Positions 1 through 7,211 of a stretch of DNA of 9,185 bases are shown here, one piece after another. Source of the stretch: Luminiphilus sp. (lineage in GTDB: Bacteria; Pseudomonadota; Gammaproteobacteria; Pseudomonadales; Halieaceae); assembly GCA_029251065.1 (NCBI GenBank), contig JAQXEB010000297.1, forward strand, positions 1 to 9,185. Direction: 5' to 3'. The first letter of the stretch is position 1, and each line of letters starts with the position of its first letter. The position numbers were made by a program, and so were the translations under genes. The notes beneath the pieces are model-generated. The model saw only the letters and a program-made list of their open reading frames with translations. It searched no databases and was not told the origin of the DNA.

Positions 1-110
1 AGCAGCTGTGTTTCATAGCCCTGAGCCCAATTGTCGTAAATACCCATCAACTCCTCAGTGGTGTTGGCGGTTAAAATTTTCGTGTGAATATCGGCTTGCG
101 CTCCAGCCAT
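1..110 (-). CDS. Class I SAM-dependent methyltransferase, N-terminal fragment (runs off the window)
   Basis: The minus strand reads ATG at 110-108 and stays open to the window edge, giving about 36 residues that start MAGAQADIHTKIL and continue to IYDNWAQGYETQL. A tyrosine/aspartate/tryptophan motif of the form YDxWAxxYE near the N-terminus is typical of small class I SAM-dependent methyltransferases of the Williams-Beuren 27 / UbiE-like type, just before the SAM-binding glycine loop. That loop lies outside the window, so the methyl acceptor cannot be predicted. A strong Shine-Dalgarno (GGGAGG at 120-115) sits four bases before the start. The gene follows the 34-codon membrane-peptide gene on the same strand, 43 bases downstream of its stop, so the two are probably cotranscribed. 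The family call is moderate because only the first helix region is visible. Confidence 0.6.
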   Translation of the reverse strand, partial: MAGAQADIHTKILTANTTEELMGIYDNWAQGYETQL

Positions 111-153
111 GGGGCCTCCCTAGAAGAAACAGTTGCTTGGCTTTAATGATGTG

Positions 154-258
154 TTAGGCGGCGGGCAACGCGAGGTCTTTGACCACTATCCAAACTGCTA
201 TAAACCCGCAAAGCAGCAGAACTAGAACAAACGCGCGTTCAGTCTCGTTTTTAAACAT
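154..258 (-). CDS. Small single-pass membrane protein, 34 aa, unknown function
   Basis: The minus strand encodes a 34-residue peptide from ATG (258-256) to TAA (156-154). It starts MFKNETER, has an uninterrupted hydrophobic stretch AFVLVLLLCGFIAVWIVV at about residues 9-26, and ends KDLALPAA. The hydrophobic length is right for one transmembrane helix, flanked by charged residues (K3, E5, E7, R8 before; K27, D28 after). A near-perfect Shine-Dalgarno, GGAGGG at 270-265, lies six bases upstream of the ATG, which is the main reason to believe it. The methyltransferase gene starts 43 bases downstream on the same strand with its own ribosome binding site. I do not recognise the family. Peptides of this size often act as accessory subunits of larger membrane complexes, but nothing here identifies a partner. 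It overlaps a longer opposite-strand reading frame that I reject. Confidence 0.65.
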   Translation of the reverse strand: MFKNETERAFVLVLLLCGFIAVWIVVKDLALPAA

Positions 259-642
259 GACATTCCCTCCAAATACCGGACTTGTCATCACCCTACCGCT
301 GCGGCCGTCGTGGCTGCAAACTTTTCACCCCCTAAAAAAACCGAGGCCATTGCGCTTTTTCACACTGTTGAAAGCGCCCCAGCACCACGAAACGACGCTC
401 GCAAGCCAAGGTACGGCACTTACCTACTCACTCCGACAACACCGCGAACGGGTTGCCGTCGCTGATTTGTGAAACCAAGTGATGCGGGCAGGCGTAAGTA
501 CCCGGTAAGCGAGAGCGGGGTCGACTTCATCTGAAGCCGTGCCCGTTGCCTTTAAAAAAATAGATCACTAGTCGGAAGCCTAAGATTTTAGGTACGCTCA
601 CTATCCAACGAGCCCCCCGCTTTTAACCGTTTAGGTCGTCCT
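259..642. other. Non-coding divergent intergenic region of about 384 bases
   Basis: This stretch separates the minus-strand membrane-peptide gene from the plus-strand P450 gene and should hold promoters for both. I could not find a convincing sigma-70 -35/-10 pair on either strand. What is visible is an inverted repeat at 352-377 (GCGCTTT / AAAGCGC arms, 12-base loop), a run of seven A at 334-340, a second run of seven A at 554-560, and a weak -10-like TAAGAT at 581-586. The start of the P450 gene has only a weak Shine-Dalgarno, AGG at 633-635. A plus-strand reading frame crosses part of this region, but its composition and lack of family resemblance argue against it being a gene. Confidence 0.5.
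352..377. repeat. Inverted repeat / potential stem-loop
   Basis: GCGCTTT (352-358) is the reverse complement of AAAGCGC (371-377), giving a 7-bp stem around a 12-base loop that itself contains TTCA / TGAA complementarity. Read on the minus strand it is followed, after 11 bases, by a run of seven T (340-334). That is too far for a standard intrinsic terminator. It could be an operator or a leader structure upstream of the small membrane-peptide gene. Function unknown. Confidence 0.3.
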
Positions 643-2034
643 ATGAATCAGCCACAGAACATTGACCATTACGCATCAGTGAGTGACGACATTTTTGTCG
701 ACACCGGTGCGAAAGACCCTCATTTTCCTGAAATTTATAAGCGCTTACGTGGCTTTGATTTAGGGTCAACCAATGCGTGGACGCGTGGACAACCTTTTGA
801 CTATTACAAGCGAATGCGCGAAGAGTCGCCCGTCATGTGGACGCCAGGGCGAAAGCCAACCTCCGGTTTCTGGTCAGTGTCACGCTATGAGGATGTTAAG
901 CGGGTTGAGTTAGACCCTAAAACATTTTCATCTCAGCGTGGCAGCATGCACATGGCGGTCGTAGCTGCGAGTGGCAAGGCCGATCGGTTGATGTACGCAG
1001 CGCACAACTCGTTGATCAACCTTGACGCAGACGTCCACAGAGACCTACGGCTTCAGCAATCGGAATTTTTCTTCCCAAAATACGTTGAGACTTTGAAAGA
1101 GCGCGTCGGCAAGAAAATAGATGACCTGCTGGATAATATGGAACGTGCGGGTCCTGAGGTCGATTTTGCCAAAATGTTCTCCACCGAGCTGCCTATGTAT
1201 ACGCTCTGTGAAATGCTAGGGGTCGACGAGGAGGACCGACCCAACATCATCAAATGGATGCATTACCTCGAGCTCGCACCGCAATTTTTAACCCATCCAT
1301 TTCGCATGTTCATGGCGGAACCGATGTTTCTATTCCGTTTTAATCAGATGCTCGAAGACATGTTCAACTACGGTGAACGCGTCATGGCGGACCGCATTAA
1401 AAATCCCCGCAATGACCTTTTAACCGTAATCGCAAACGCCACGCTTGACGACAAGCCGCTCTCACAAAACTACCTCGATGGGTCCTGGCTACTCATTATT
1501 TTTGCCGGTAACGATACGACACGAAACTCGCTTTCAGGCACCATTCGATTAATGACTGAATTCCAATCTCAACGCCAAATGGTGGTTGATGATCCAAGCT
1601 TAATCGATCGAATGTCACACGAGGCCTTGCGAATGACGTCCCCAGTGATGCACATGCGACGGACAGCGACAGAGGACACGGAAATAGCAGGTCAGCGGAT
1701 TGCTGAGAACGAAAAAGTGATCATGTGGTATGGCGCAGCCAACAGAGACCCCGCTGTTTTTCCTAACCCCGACGTTTTCGATCTGACGCGTAAAAATGTT
1801 GAAAAACACGTCGCCTTCGGACATGGCGTTCACCGTTGTCTCGGCAACCGAATCGCGCAAATGCAATTACGAATGGCCTATGAACGGATCCTAGAACGAT
1901 TCCCCAATATTCATTGGACGGGCAAACAAAAAATTGAGCCTATCATTCTGGTTCACGCCATCTCGAGTCTGAAGGTCAACCTTTATGGCAAGGGCGCGAA
2001 GCGTCCGGTAAAGATCGCAATGCCTAATCAGTGA
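643..2034 (+). CDS. Cytochrome P450 (bacterial class I type, CYP153-like C-terminal blocks)
   Basis: A 463-residue soluble cytochrome P450 without a signal peptide or membrane anchor, expected to hydroxylate a hydrophobic substrate using electrons from a ferredoxin and its reductase. The I-helix oxygen-activation motif AGNDTT is at residues 288-293 (acid-alcohol pair D291/T292), the K-helix ExxR motif EALR is at 327-330, and the haem loop FGHGVHRC has its cysteine ligand at C399. The blocks TTRNS, MRRTATEDTE, WYGAANRD and HRCLGNRIAQMQLR closely resemble the CYP153 alkane/fatty-acid hydroxylases, but the N-terminal half does not obviously match and is longer. CYP125-like steroid hydroxylases also share several motifs. 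Substrate is therefore unresolved. No ferredoxin or ferredoxin reductase gene lies beside it here. The start ATG has only a weak Shine-Dalgarno (AGG, 633-635). Its stop is one base from the convergent Lrp-type gene. Confidence 0.93.
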   Translation: MNQPQNIDHYASVSDDIFVDTGAKDPHFPEIYKRLRGFDLGSTNAWTRGQPFDYYKRMREESPVMWTPGRKPTSGFWSVSRYEDVKRVELDPKTFSSQRGSMHMAVVAASGKADRLMYAAHNSLINLDADVHRDLRLQQSEFFFPKYVETLKERVGKKIDDLLDNMERAGPEVDFAKMFSTELPMYTLCEMLGVDEEDRPNIIKWMHYLELAPQFLTHPFRMFMAEPMFLFRFNQMLEDMFNYGERVMADRIKNPRNDLLTVIANATLDDKPLSQNYLDGSWLLIIFAGNDTTRNSLSGTIRLMTEFQSQRQMVVDDPSLIDRMSHEALRMTSPVMHMRRTATEDTEIAGQRIAENEKVIMWYGAANRDPAVFPNPDVFDLTRKNVEKHVAFGHGVHRCLGNRIAQMQLRMAYERILERFPNIHWTGKQKIEPIILVHAISSLKVNLYGKGAKRPVKIAMPNQ

Positions 2035-2035
2035 G

Positions 2036-2515
2036 CTATTTGAGCTGCGTCGATAGCGGGAGCTCCGTTGTATTTTTAATCTCGGTCACCGCAATGTGTG
2101 AGTGCATCTCTCGTACTAAGTCGCCGCTCAATAGCGTGTTGCGGATGAAATCTTCGTAATGCCGCACGTCTTTGCAAATAATCTTCAGCACGTAGTCCCA
2201 AATGCCCGCCATCGTGTAGCACTCGACGACTTCGGGGTATGCCTCAACCTCATTCTCGAACGCTAACAGGTTTTTCCTGCCGGTCTGAGTGAGGTTCACC
2301 GTGGCAAAGACCACAATCTCCATGCCGAGTGCCGCACGATCAAGCAGTGCGACACGCCGCTGAACCACGCCGCCCTCTTCCAAGCGATTGATGCGGCGCC
2401 ATATTGGCGACTGAGAACTATTGAGTCGTTCCGCCAACGCGCCAGTAGACAGACTGGCATCGTGTTGTAACGCGCTCATTATGGCCACATCTTGAGCACC
2501 CCATTTTTTCTGCAT
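2036..2515 (-). CDS. Lrp/AsnC family transcriptional regulator
   Basis: A 159-residue DNA-binding regulator of the leucine-responsive family. Counting from ATG at 2515-2513, an N-terminal winged helix-turn-helix is seen at about residues 8-52 (TGALAERL then SPIWRRINRLEEGGVV). An effector-binding RAM domain follows at about 67-140, with the characteristic turn GIWDYVLK at 104-111, equivalent to the GDFDYLL segment of E. coli Lrp. I prefer the ATG at 2515 to an in-frame TTG at 2527, because a GGGA element (2525-2522) lies six bases before the ATG and nothing similar precedes the TTG. It is divergent from the oxidoreductase/dehydrogenase operon, the usual arrangement for a local regulator of amino acid catabolism. 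It probably binds the intergenic inverted repeats and senses the amino acid degraded. Whether it activates or represses cannot be seen. Confidence 0.92.
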   Translation of the reverse strand: MQKKWGAQDVAIMSALQHDASLSTGALAERLNSSQSPIWRRINRLEEGGVVQRRVALLDRAALGMEIVVFATVNLTQTGRKNLLAFENEVEAYPEVVECYTMAGIWDYVLKIICKDVRHYEDFIRNTLLSGDLVREMHSHIAVTEIKNTTELPLSTQLK

Positions 2516-2538
2516 AAAAAATCCCAAAAAACTAAAAA

Positions 2539-2627
2539 ATTAATGATATTTAATCAGTTATACGAGCTATTTCGGGAAAAAAGAAGAAAATATTCTTTCT
2601 AAATAGATCAATATTTCCATTGAAATA
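2539..2627. promoter_or_regulatory. AT-rich divergent control region with three inverted repeats (candidate Lrp-type operators)
   Basis: The gap between the regulator and the oxidoreductase operon is strikingly AT-rich. It contains three short dyads: ATTAA-N6-TTAAT at 2539-2554, AAGAA-N4-TTCTT at 2584-2597, and TATTTC-CATT-GAAATA at 2612-2627. Lrp-family proteins bind degenerate AT-rich palindromes of about 15 bp, often several in a row on one DNA face. The dyad centres lie 44 and 29 bases apart, roughly four and three helical turns. A minus-strand -10-like hexamer TATAAC (2562-2557) could start the regulator transcript about 35 bases before its ATG, overlapping the first dyad, which would suit autoregulation. 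No clear -35 or plus-strand promoter was found. The operator role is inference. Confidence 0.45.
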
Positions 2628-2657
2628 AGGAATTTAGAGAGCCCTCGAGGTGATTAC

Positions 2658-5600
2658 ATGACGCAAGTCACACCGCCACCCCTTCGACACACCGCCCTTG
2701 ACGAAAAGTTCGCACCTGGACCCACAGTCGCCTTTATGACGGGCATCGATGCGCTCGCCCGTCTGCCCGTACTCCAGCACGAGCTGGACCTGCGTGCGGG
2801 CCTTAATACTGCAGGGTTTATTTCAGGCTATCGGGGCAGCCCACTGGGTGGACTGGACCAAGCGCTCTGGCGCGCAAATGCGACGCTTGAGCGTCACAAC
2901 GTGCAATTTCAGCCTGGCATCAATGAAGAGCTCGCGGCAACTGCGGTTTGGGGATCACAACAACTCGGCATTATCTCAGATTCAGAGTTCGATGGTGTCT
3001 TTGGCATGTGGTACGGCAAGGGTCCCGGCGTCGATCGAAGCATGGATGCGATCAAGCATGCGAATGCCTTTGGGACCTCTCAACACGGCGGCGTCTTAGC
3101 AATCGCAGGCGACGATCATGCCTGCAAGTCTTCGACACTGCCGCATCAATCAGAGCATATGTTCATAGGCGCCTCAGTCCCTGTACTTGCACCCAGCAAC
3201 GTGCAAGAGGTGCTCGACTTTGGGATTTATGGCTGGGCAATGTCGCGGTTTACCGGGTGCTGGGTGGCGCTGAAAGCCATCACCGAGAATATGGACTCGG
3301 CTATGGGCGTTGAAATCGATCAATCCCGATACTCCATTCGCTTCCCGCCCCCGCAATCACTCTCGCCCGACGGTATGCACGCACGATGGCCGGATACGCC
3401 TCTCGATCAAGAGAAGCGGCTTAATCGCTACAAAATTTATGCAGCAAGACTGTTTGCAAGCATCAACGGCCTCAATCGGATTGTCATTGACACCCCTAAA
3501 CCACTGCTTGGAATTATAACTTCCGGAAAAGCGTACTTAGACGTCATGGAAGCACTCAGTCTCTTGGCTATTGATGCATCGGAGGCGTCAAGGCTCGGTA
3601 TCCGCGTACTCAAAGTCGGAATGCCATGGCCGCTGGACCCTGAAATCGTTCAGGTCTTCACCGCAGGTGTCAGTGAGGTGTTGGTCGTCGAAGAAAAGCG
3701 ATCCGTGATTGAGGACCAACTCACCTCTCAGTTATATAACCTAGCGGGCGCGGCTCGCCCGCGAATCTTTGGCGAATTTGATGACGCTGGCGAGTCACTC
3801 CTCCAAAATAGTGGCGAGTTGAACCCAGACCAAGTTGCAAACGCGATCGCCGATCGACTGACTGCCCTCGGTCTCGAACCGCCTCGACGCCCTTGCGCCG
3901 TATCGAGCGTTGGTCTGCTGGAGGCCCTCGACACTCCAGCGAGATCGCCTCATTTCTGCTCGGGCTGTCCTCACAACACATCCACCAAAGTGCCCGAGGG
4001 GAGCGTTGCCATGGGTGGAATAGGCTGCCATTACATGGCGACCTGGATGCCTGACCGGGACACACGCACATTCTCACAAATGGGTGGTGAAGGAGCGGCA
4101 TGGATCGGACAAGCCGCGTTTAGCCAGCGAAAACATGTGTTTCAAAACTTAGGCGATGGCACGTATTTCCACTCAGGTAGCCTTGCGATTCGAGCCGCCG
4201 TCGCCAGCCGCATCAACATTACCTATAAAATTTTGTTTAATGAAGCGGTTGCAATGACCGGCGGGCAACGGGTCGACGGTGAGCTCTCCCTACTGGATCT
4301 GATCGCACAAATTCGTGCCGAAGGCGTGACCCGCATTGCGGTGGTGAGTGCAGAGCTGCAAACCAAGGAGATACCAGACGGGATAGAGCTCGTTCGGCGC
4401 GAAAACTACGATGCGCTGCAGCGGCGTTTTCGTGAATACGAGGGCACGACGGTCATTATCTATCAGCAACTGTGTGCCAACGAAAAGCGACGCCGTCAAA
4501 AGCGCAAGCAGTTACCAAGTCCCGCTACAAAGATTGTTATCCACCCTGAACTTTGTGAGGGCTGCGGCGACTGCGGCACTCAATCAAATTGCTTAGCGAT
4601 TAAGCCCCTCACAACAGAGTTGGGGACAAAAAGAGCCATCGATCAACACAGCTGCAACACCGATCTGAGCTGCCTTGATGGTTTCTGTCCCAGCTTCATT
4701 ACCGTCGTCACAACATCGAACCCTAAGGTCACACCAAACCTTGAGCCTGCCTCCCCTCTGTTTGACCCCCTCCCCGATCCGACTCAAGCCGACCTGACGC
4801 AGCCTTGGACCTGTTTGATTGCAGGCGTTGGCGGCACCGGTGTTCTCACGGTCGGGGCACTTCTTGCAATGGCTGCACACATCGAGGGGAAAGGATTCGC
4901 AACAATGAATCAGACGGGGCTTGCACAAAAATTTGGCGCGGTGGTCAGTCACTTAAAAGTCGCTGCTCGTCAGGCCGATATTCACGCCGTACGTGTCGCA
5001 GAGCGCCAATCGCAATTGTTAATTGGCTGTGACCTTGTGGTCGCCGCCAACGACGAAACGCTGGCCAAGCTGCACCCTATGACCTGCAGTAGCGTCCTCA
5101 ATACCCACGAGTCCATCACCAGCGAGTTTATTCAAAATCCAGACTTCAGAATTTCAACCGACGGGCTAACACAAGCGGTGAGGTCCGCGGTACCCAACGA
5201 ACGTCTTTTCGCAGTCGATGCGTCCGAATACGCAACTCGACTGGTCGGAGATGCGATGGGCGCTAACTTATTCCTGGTTGGTATCGCCTATCAACAGGGA
5301 CTGCTCCCTCTCAGTGGTGCCGCGCTTGAAAAGGCCATTGAAGTCAATGGGGTATCCATAGACATGAACCGACAAGCCTTCGAATGGGGTCGTCGGTACG
5401 CACACCAGCGTGATCGAGTGGAGGCGCTCGTTCACCACGAAGCGCCTACGACATTGACCGCCCTGGAAGATATCTTAAAAGACCGGATGATGCGTCTCGT
5501 CGATTACCAGTCAGAGGATTACGCTCAGGCGTATGTATCTCGGGTGCGATCGCTTGAGTCCGAGGTTTCGGAAGACCTCGAAAGCACCGAGTTATTCCGT

Positions 5601-6110
5601 GAGGTTTCGACACATCTCTACAGGCTTATGGCATTAAAAGACGAGTACGAGGTTGCGCGGATACTCACCTCCAGCGCAAAAGCCGGGACGGTGTTCGGGA
5701 AATCCAGTACCGCAAGACCCACCTTTTACTTTGCGCCACCCGTTTTATCCAAGATCTTCAGTCGGAACAGTCAGCCGCGAAAATTTCGTTTTGGGTCGTG
5801 GATCTTAGGCCCGCTAACGCTACTTGCGCGACTTAAAGTTCTGCGCGGATCGTTCCTAGACCCCTTCAGCCACCTGCGCGAGCGACAGGAAGAGCGCGAG
5901 GACCTATACCGGTACCTCGATGATCTCAAGCTCATCGCGGCATCGGTCGATCAACACACGATTGGCATCGCCACTGAACTTGCCGGCTGCGTATCCATGC
6001 TTCGAGGCTATGGCCACGTTCGCAGCCGTAACCGTAAAAAATGGCTCGCAGTTCGCGCCGATTTAAGGGCAATGCTCACAATGATCACTCCCACAAACCA
6101 CCCCCCCTAA
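2658..6110 (+). CDS. Fused indolepyruvate-type 2-oxoacid:ferredoxin oxidoreductase (IorA-IorB-like single chain)
   Basis: A 1150-residue cytoplasmic enzyme of the usual length for the single-chain bacterial family. It oxidatively decarboxylates a 2-oxoacid with CoA, giving acyl-CoA, CO2 and reduced ferredoxin. In order: an IorA-like pyrimidine-binding half with SGYRGSPLGG (about 57-66) and NEELAATAVWGSQ (89-101); a conserved FCSGCPHN segment (433-440); a thiamine diphosphate site with GDGTYFHSG (499-507) and N528...MTGGQ (533-537); an iron-sulfur region with C633, C636, C639, C645 and then C666, C672, C677; an IorB-like gamma domain beginning GVGGTGV (723-729); and a C-terminal DUF6537-type domain with STHLYRLMALKDEYEVARIL at about residue 990-1010. 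A good Shine-Dalgarno, GAGGTG at 2647-2652, precedes the ATG. The amino acid dehydrogenase starts 16 bases downstream, so the oxoacid substrate is probably that enzyme's product. The exact acid (branched-chain or aromatic) is inference. Confidence 0.94.
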   Translation: MTQVTPPPLRHTALDEKFAPGPTVAFMTGIDALARLPVLQHELDLRAGLNTAGFISGYRGSPLGGLDQALWRANATLERHNVQFQPGINEELAATAVWGSQQLGIISDSEFDGVFGMWYGKGPGVDRSMDAIKHANAFGTSQHGGVLAIAGDDHACKSSTLPHQSEHMFIGASVPVLAPSNVQEVLDFGIYGWAMSRFTGCWVALKAITENMDSAMGVEIDQSRYSIRFPPPQSLSPDGMHARWPDTPLDQEKRLNRYKIYAARLFASINGLNRIVIDTPKPLLGIITSGKAYLDVMEALSLLAIDASEASRLGIRVLKVGMPWPLDPEIVQVFTAGVSEVLVVEEKRSVIEDQLTSQLYNLAGAARPRIFGEFDDAGESLLQNSGELNPDQVANAIADRLTALGLEPPRRPCAVSSVGLLEALDTPARSPHFCSGCPHNTSTKVPEGSVAMGGIGCHYMATWMPDRDTRTFSQMGGEGAAWIGQAAFSQRKHVFQNLGDGTYFHSGSLAIRAAVASRINITYKILFNEAVAMTGGQRVDGELSLLDLIAQIRAEGVTRIAVVSAELQTKEIPDGIELVRRENYDALQRRFREYEGTTVIIYQQLCANEKRRRQKRKQLPSPATKIVIHPELCEGCGDCGTQSNCLAIKPLTTELGTKRAIDQHSCNTDLSCLDGFCPSFITVVTTSNPKVTPNLEPASPLFDPLPDPTQADLTQPWTCLIAGVGGTGVLTVGALLAMAAHIEGKGFATMNQTGLAQKFGAVVSHLKVAARQADIHAVRVAERQSQLLIGCDLVVAANDETLAKLHPMTCSSVLNTHESITSEFIQNPDFRISTDGLTQAVRSAVPNERLFAVDASEYATRLVGDAMGANLFLVGIAYQQGLLPLSGAALEKAIEVNGVSIDMNRQAFEWGRRYAHQRDRVEALVHHEAPTTLTALEDILKDRMMRLVDYQSEDYAQAYVSRVRSLESEVSEDLESTELFREVSTHLYRLMALKDEYEVARILTSSAKAGTVFGKSSTARPTFYFAPPVLSKIFSRNSQPRKFRFGSWILGPLTLLARLKVLRGSFLDPFSHLRERQEEREDLYRYLDDLKLIAASVDQHTIGIATELAGCVSMLRGYGHVRSRNRKKWLAVRADLRAMLTMITPTNHPP

Positions 6111-6126
6111 TTCATACGAGGTCTTA

Positions 6127-7194
6127 ATGAACACACTGACTCATCCCGAATTCAGCAACCATGAACGCGTTGTTTTCGTGACGGACGCGGCTTCAGGCTT
6201 GAAGGCAATTATTGCAGTTCACAGTTCACAGCTAGGACCGGCCATCGGGGGGTGTCGTATGTGGCCCTACCTGAGTGCTTCGGATGCATTGACCGATGTC
6301 TTACGACTTTCACGCGGAATGACTTACAAAAATGCACTTGCCGGTATTGCATCCGGTGGCGGTAAATCAGTGATTATTGGCGACTCAAAACGCGATAAGT
6401 CCGCGAGTCTAATGCGCGCAATGGGAAAGGCCATTCATGACCTCGGTGGTCTGTATATCGCAGCTGAAGACTCTGGAACATCGCCGAGTGATATGGCAGT
6501 GATGGCGGAGTCGACCCCCTACGTGGCGGGCCTCGATCACGAGCTGGGTAGTGGCGACCCCTCCCCAAGCACTGCATTAGGTGTCTTTTTGAGTCTGAAA
6601 AAGGCAGTCCTACAACGCTTTGATCAACCTTCGGTCAACGGCCTGCGTGTAAACATTCAAGGCATAGGCCAAGTCGGGTTTGAACTCGCTCGGCTACTGG
6701 TAGCCGAAGGCGCTGATGTCCGAGCGAGCGACACCAATAGAACTGCGCTGCTGCGCGCCGTCGATGAACTGTCAGTGACGCCACTGGAGCACGAAGAAAT
6801 ATTCACCAACCCCTGCGATATCTTTGCCCCTTGCGCCATGGGTGGGATTTTAAACGAGACGACTATCCCGCGACTAAGCACGCAGATCGTTGCCGGCGCG
6901 GCCAACAATCAATTACGCAATGAAACCGACCATCTGTTACTTCACGAGCGAGGCATTTTGTATTGCCCAGATTATCTGATCAACGCCGGCGGTGTCATCG
7001 ACGTTTACCACCGTCGACAAGGTCATAGTATTGATGCTGTGCAGCGCGGAGTGGCCGACATTGGCGAGCGGGCACAATCTATTTTAACCGAGGCACACGC
7101 TAGGCAAATCAGTCCCGAGATCATCGCCGCTGAGCACGCTGAAGCGCGTCTATCACAACCTGTACGTGCGAAGACGCATAGCGCTGCGGCGTAA
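6127..7194 (+). CDS. Leu/Phe/Val dehydrogenase family protein, probably leucine (branched-chain amino acid) dehydrogenase
   Basis: A 355-residue NAD-dependent amino acid dehydrogenase that reversibly deaminates an L-amino acid to its 2-oxoacid and ammonia. Residue numbering falls almost exactly on that of Bacillus leucine dehydrogenases: GPAIGGCRMW (37-46), K68 in MTYKNA and K80 in GGGK as the catalytic lysines, and D115 in AAEDSGT. The nucleotide fold has GIGQVG at 179-184 and an acidic D202 at the end of the second strand, favouring NAD over NADP. ANNQL and NAGGV (286-290) complete the site. From memory of the family, A113, V290 and V293 match the aliphatic pocket of leucine rather than phenylalanine dehydrogenases. 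A Shine-Dalgarno GAGG (6118-6121) lies five bases before the ATG, and the oxidoreductase stop is 16 bases upstream, so the two form an operon. The C-terminus is slightly shorter than typical. No terminator is evident before the convergent tRNA-His. Confidence 0.93.
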   Translation: MNTLTHPEFSNHERVVFVTDAASGLKAIIAVHSSQLGPAIGGCRMWPYLSASDALTDVLRLSRGMTYKNALAGIASGGGKSVIIGDSKRDKSASLMRAMGKAIHDLGGLYIAAEDSGTSPSDMAVMAESTPYVAGLDHELGSGDPSPSTALGVFLSLKKAVLQRFDQPSVNGLRVNIQGIGQVGFELARLLVAEGADVRASDTNRTALLRAVDELSVTPLEHEEIFTNPCDIFAPCAMGGILNETTIPRLSTQIVAGAANNQLRNETDHLLLHERGILYCPDYLINAGGVIDVYHRRQGHSIDAVQRGVADIGERAQSILTEAHARQISPEIIAAEHAEARLSQPVRAKTHSAAA

Positions 7195-7211
7195 AATAAC
7201 AAGTGGGGAAA

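Noticed and set aside
334..377. Intrinsic terminator on the minus strand (hairpin plus T-run)
   Set aside because: Eleven bases separate the stem from the T-run, and there is no gene upstream on that strand in the window that it would end.
179..472. 97-codon plus-strand open frame in the left intergenic region
   Set aside because: It starts with TTG without a ribosome binding site, is rich in Pro, Thr, Arg and His with no recognisable domain, and lies opposite the better supported membrane-peptide gene.
587..636. Direct repeat TTTAGGT (587-593 and 630-636) upstream of the P450
   Set aside because: Seven bases is within chance expectation and there is no third copy or known motif.
2516..2527. 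Upstream TTG start for the Lrp-type gene
   Set aside because: It adds only MGFF, has no ribosome site, and the ATG at 2515 has a GGGA element at suitable spacing.
3721..4101. Minus-strand frames of up to 126 codons inside the oxidoreductase gene
   Set aside because: They are antisense shadows of a strongly conserved coding region, with Arg/Ser/Pro-rich low-information sequence.
7195..7211. Terminator between the dehydrogenase gene and tRNA-His
   Set aside because: The 17-base gap has no dyad or T-run on either strand.
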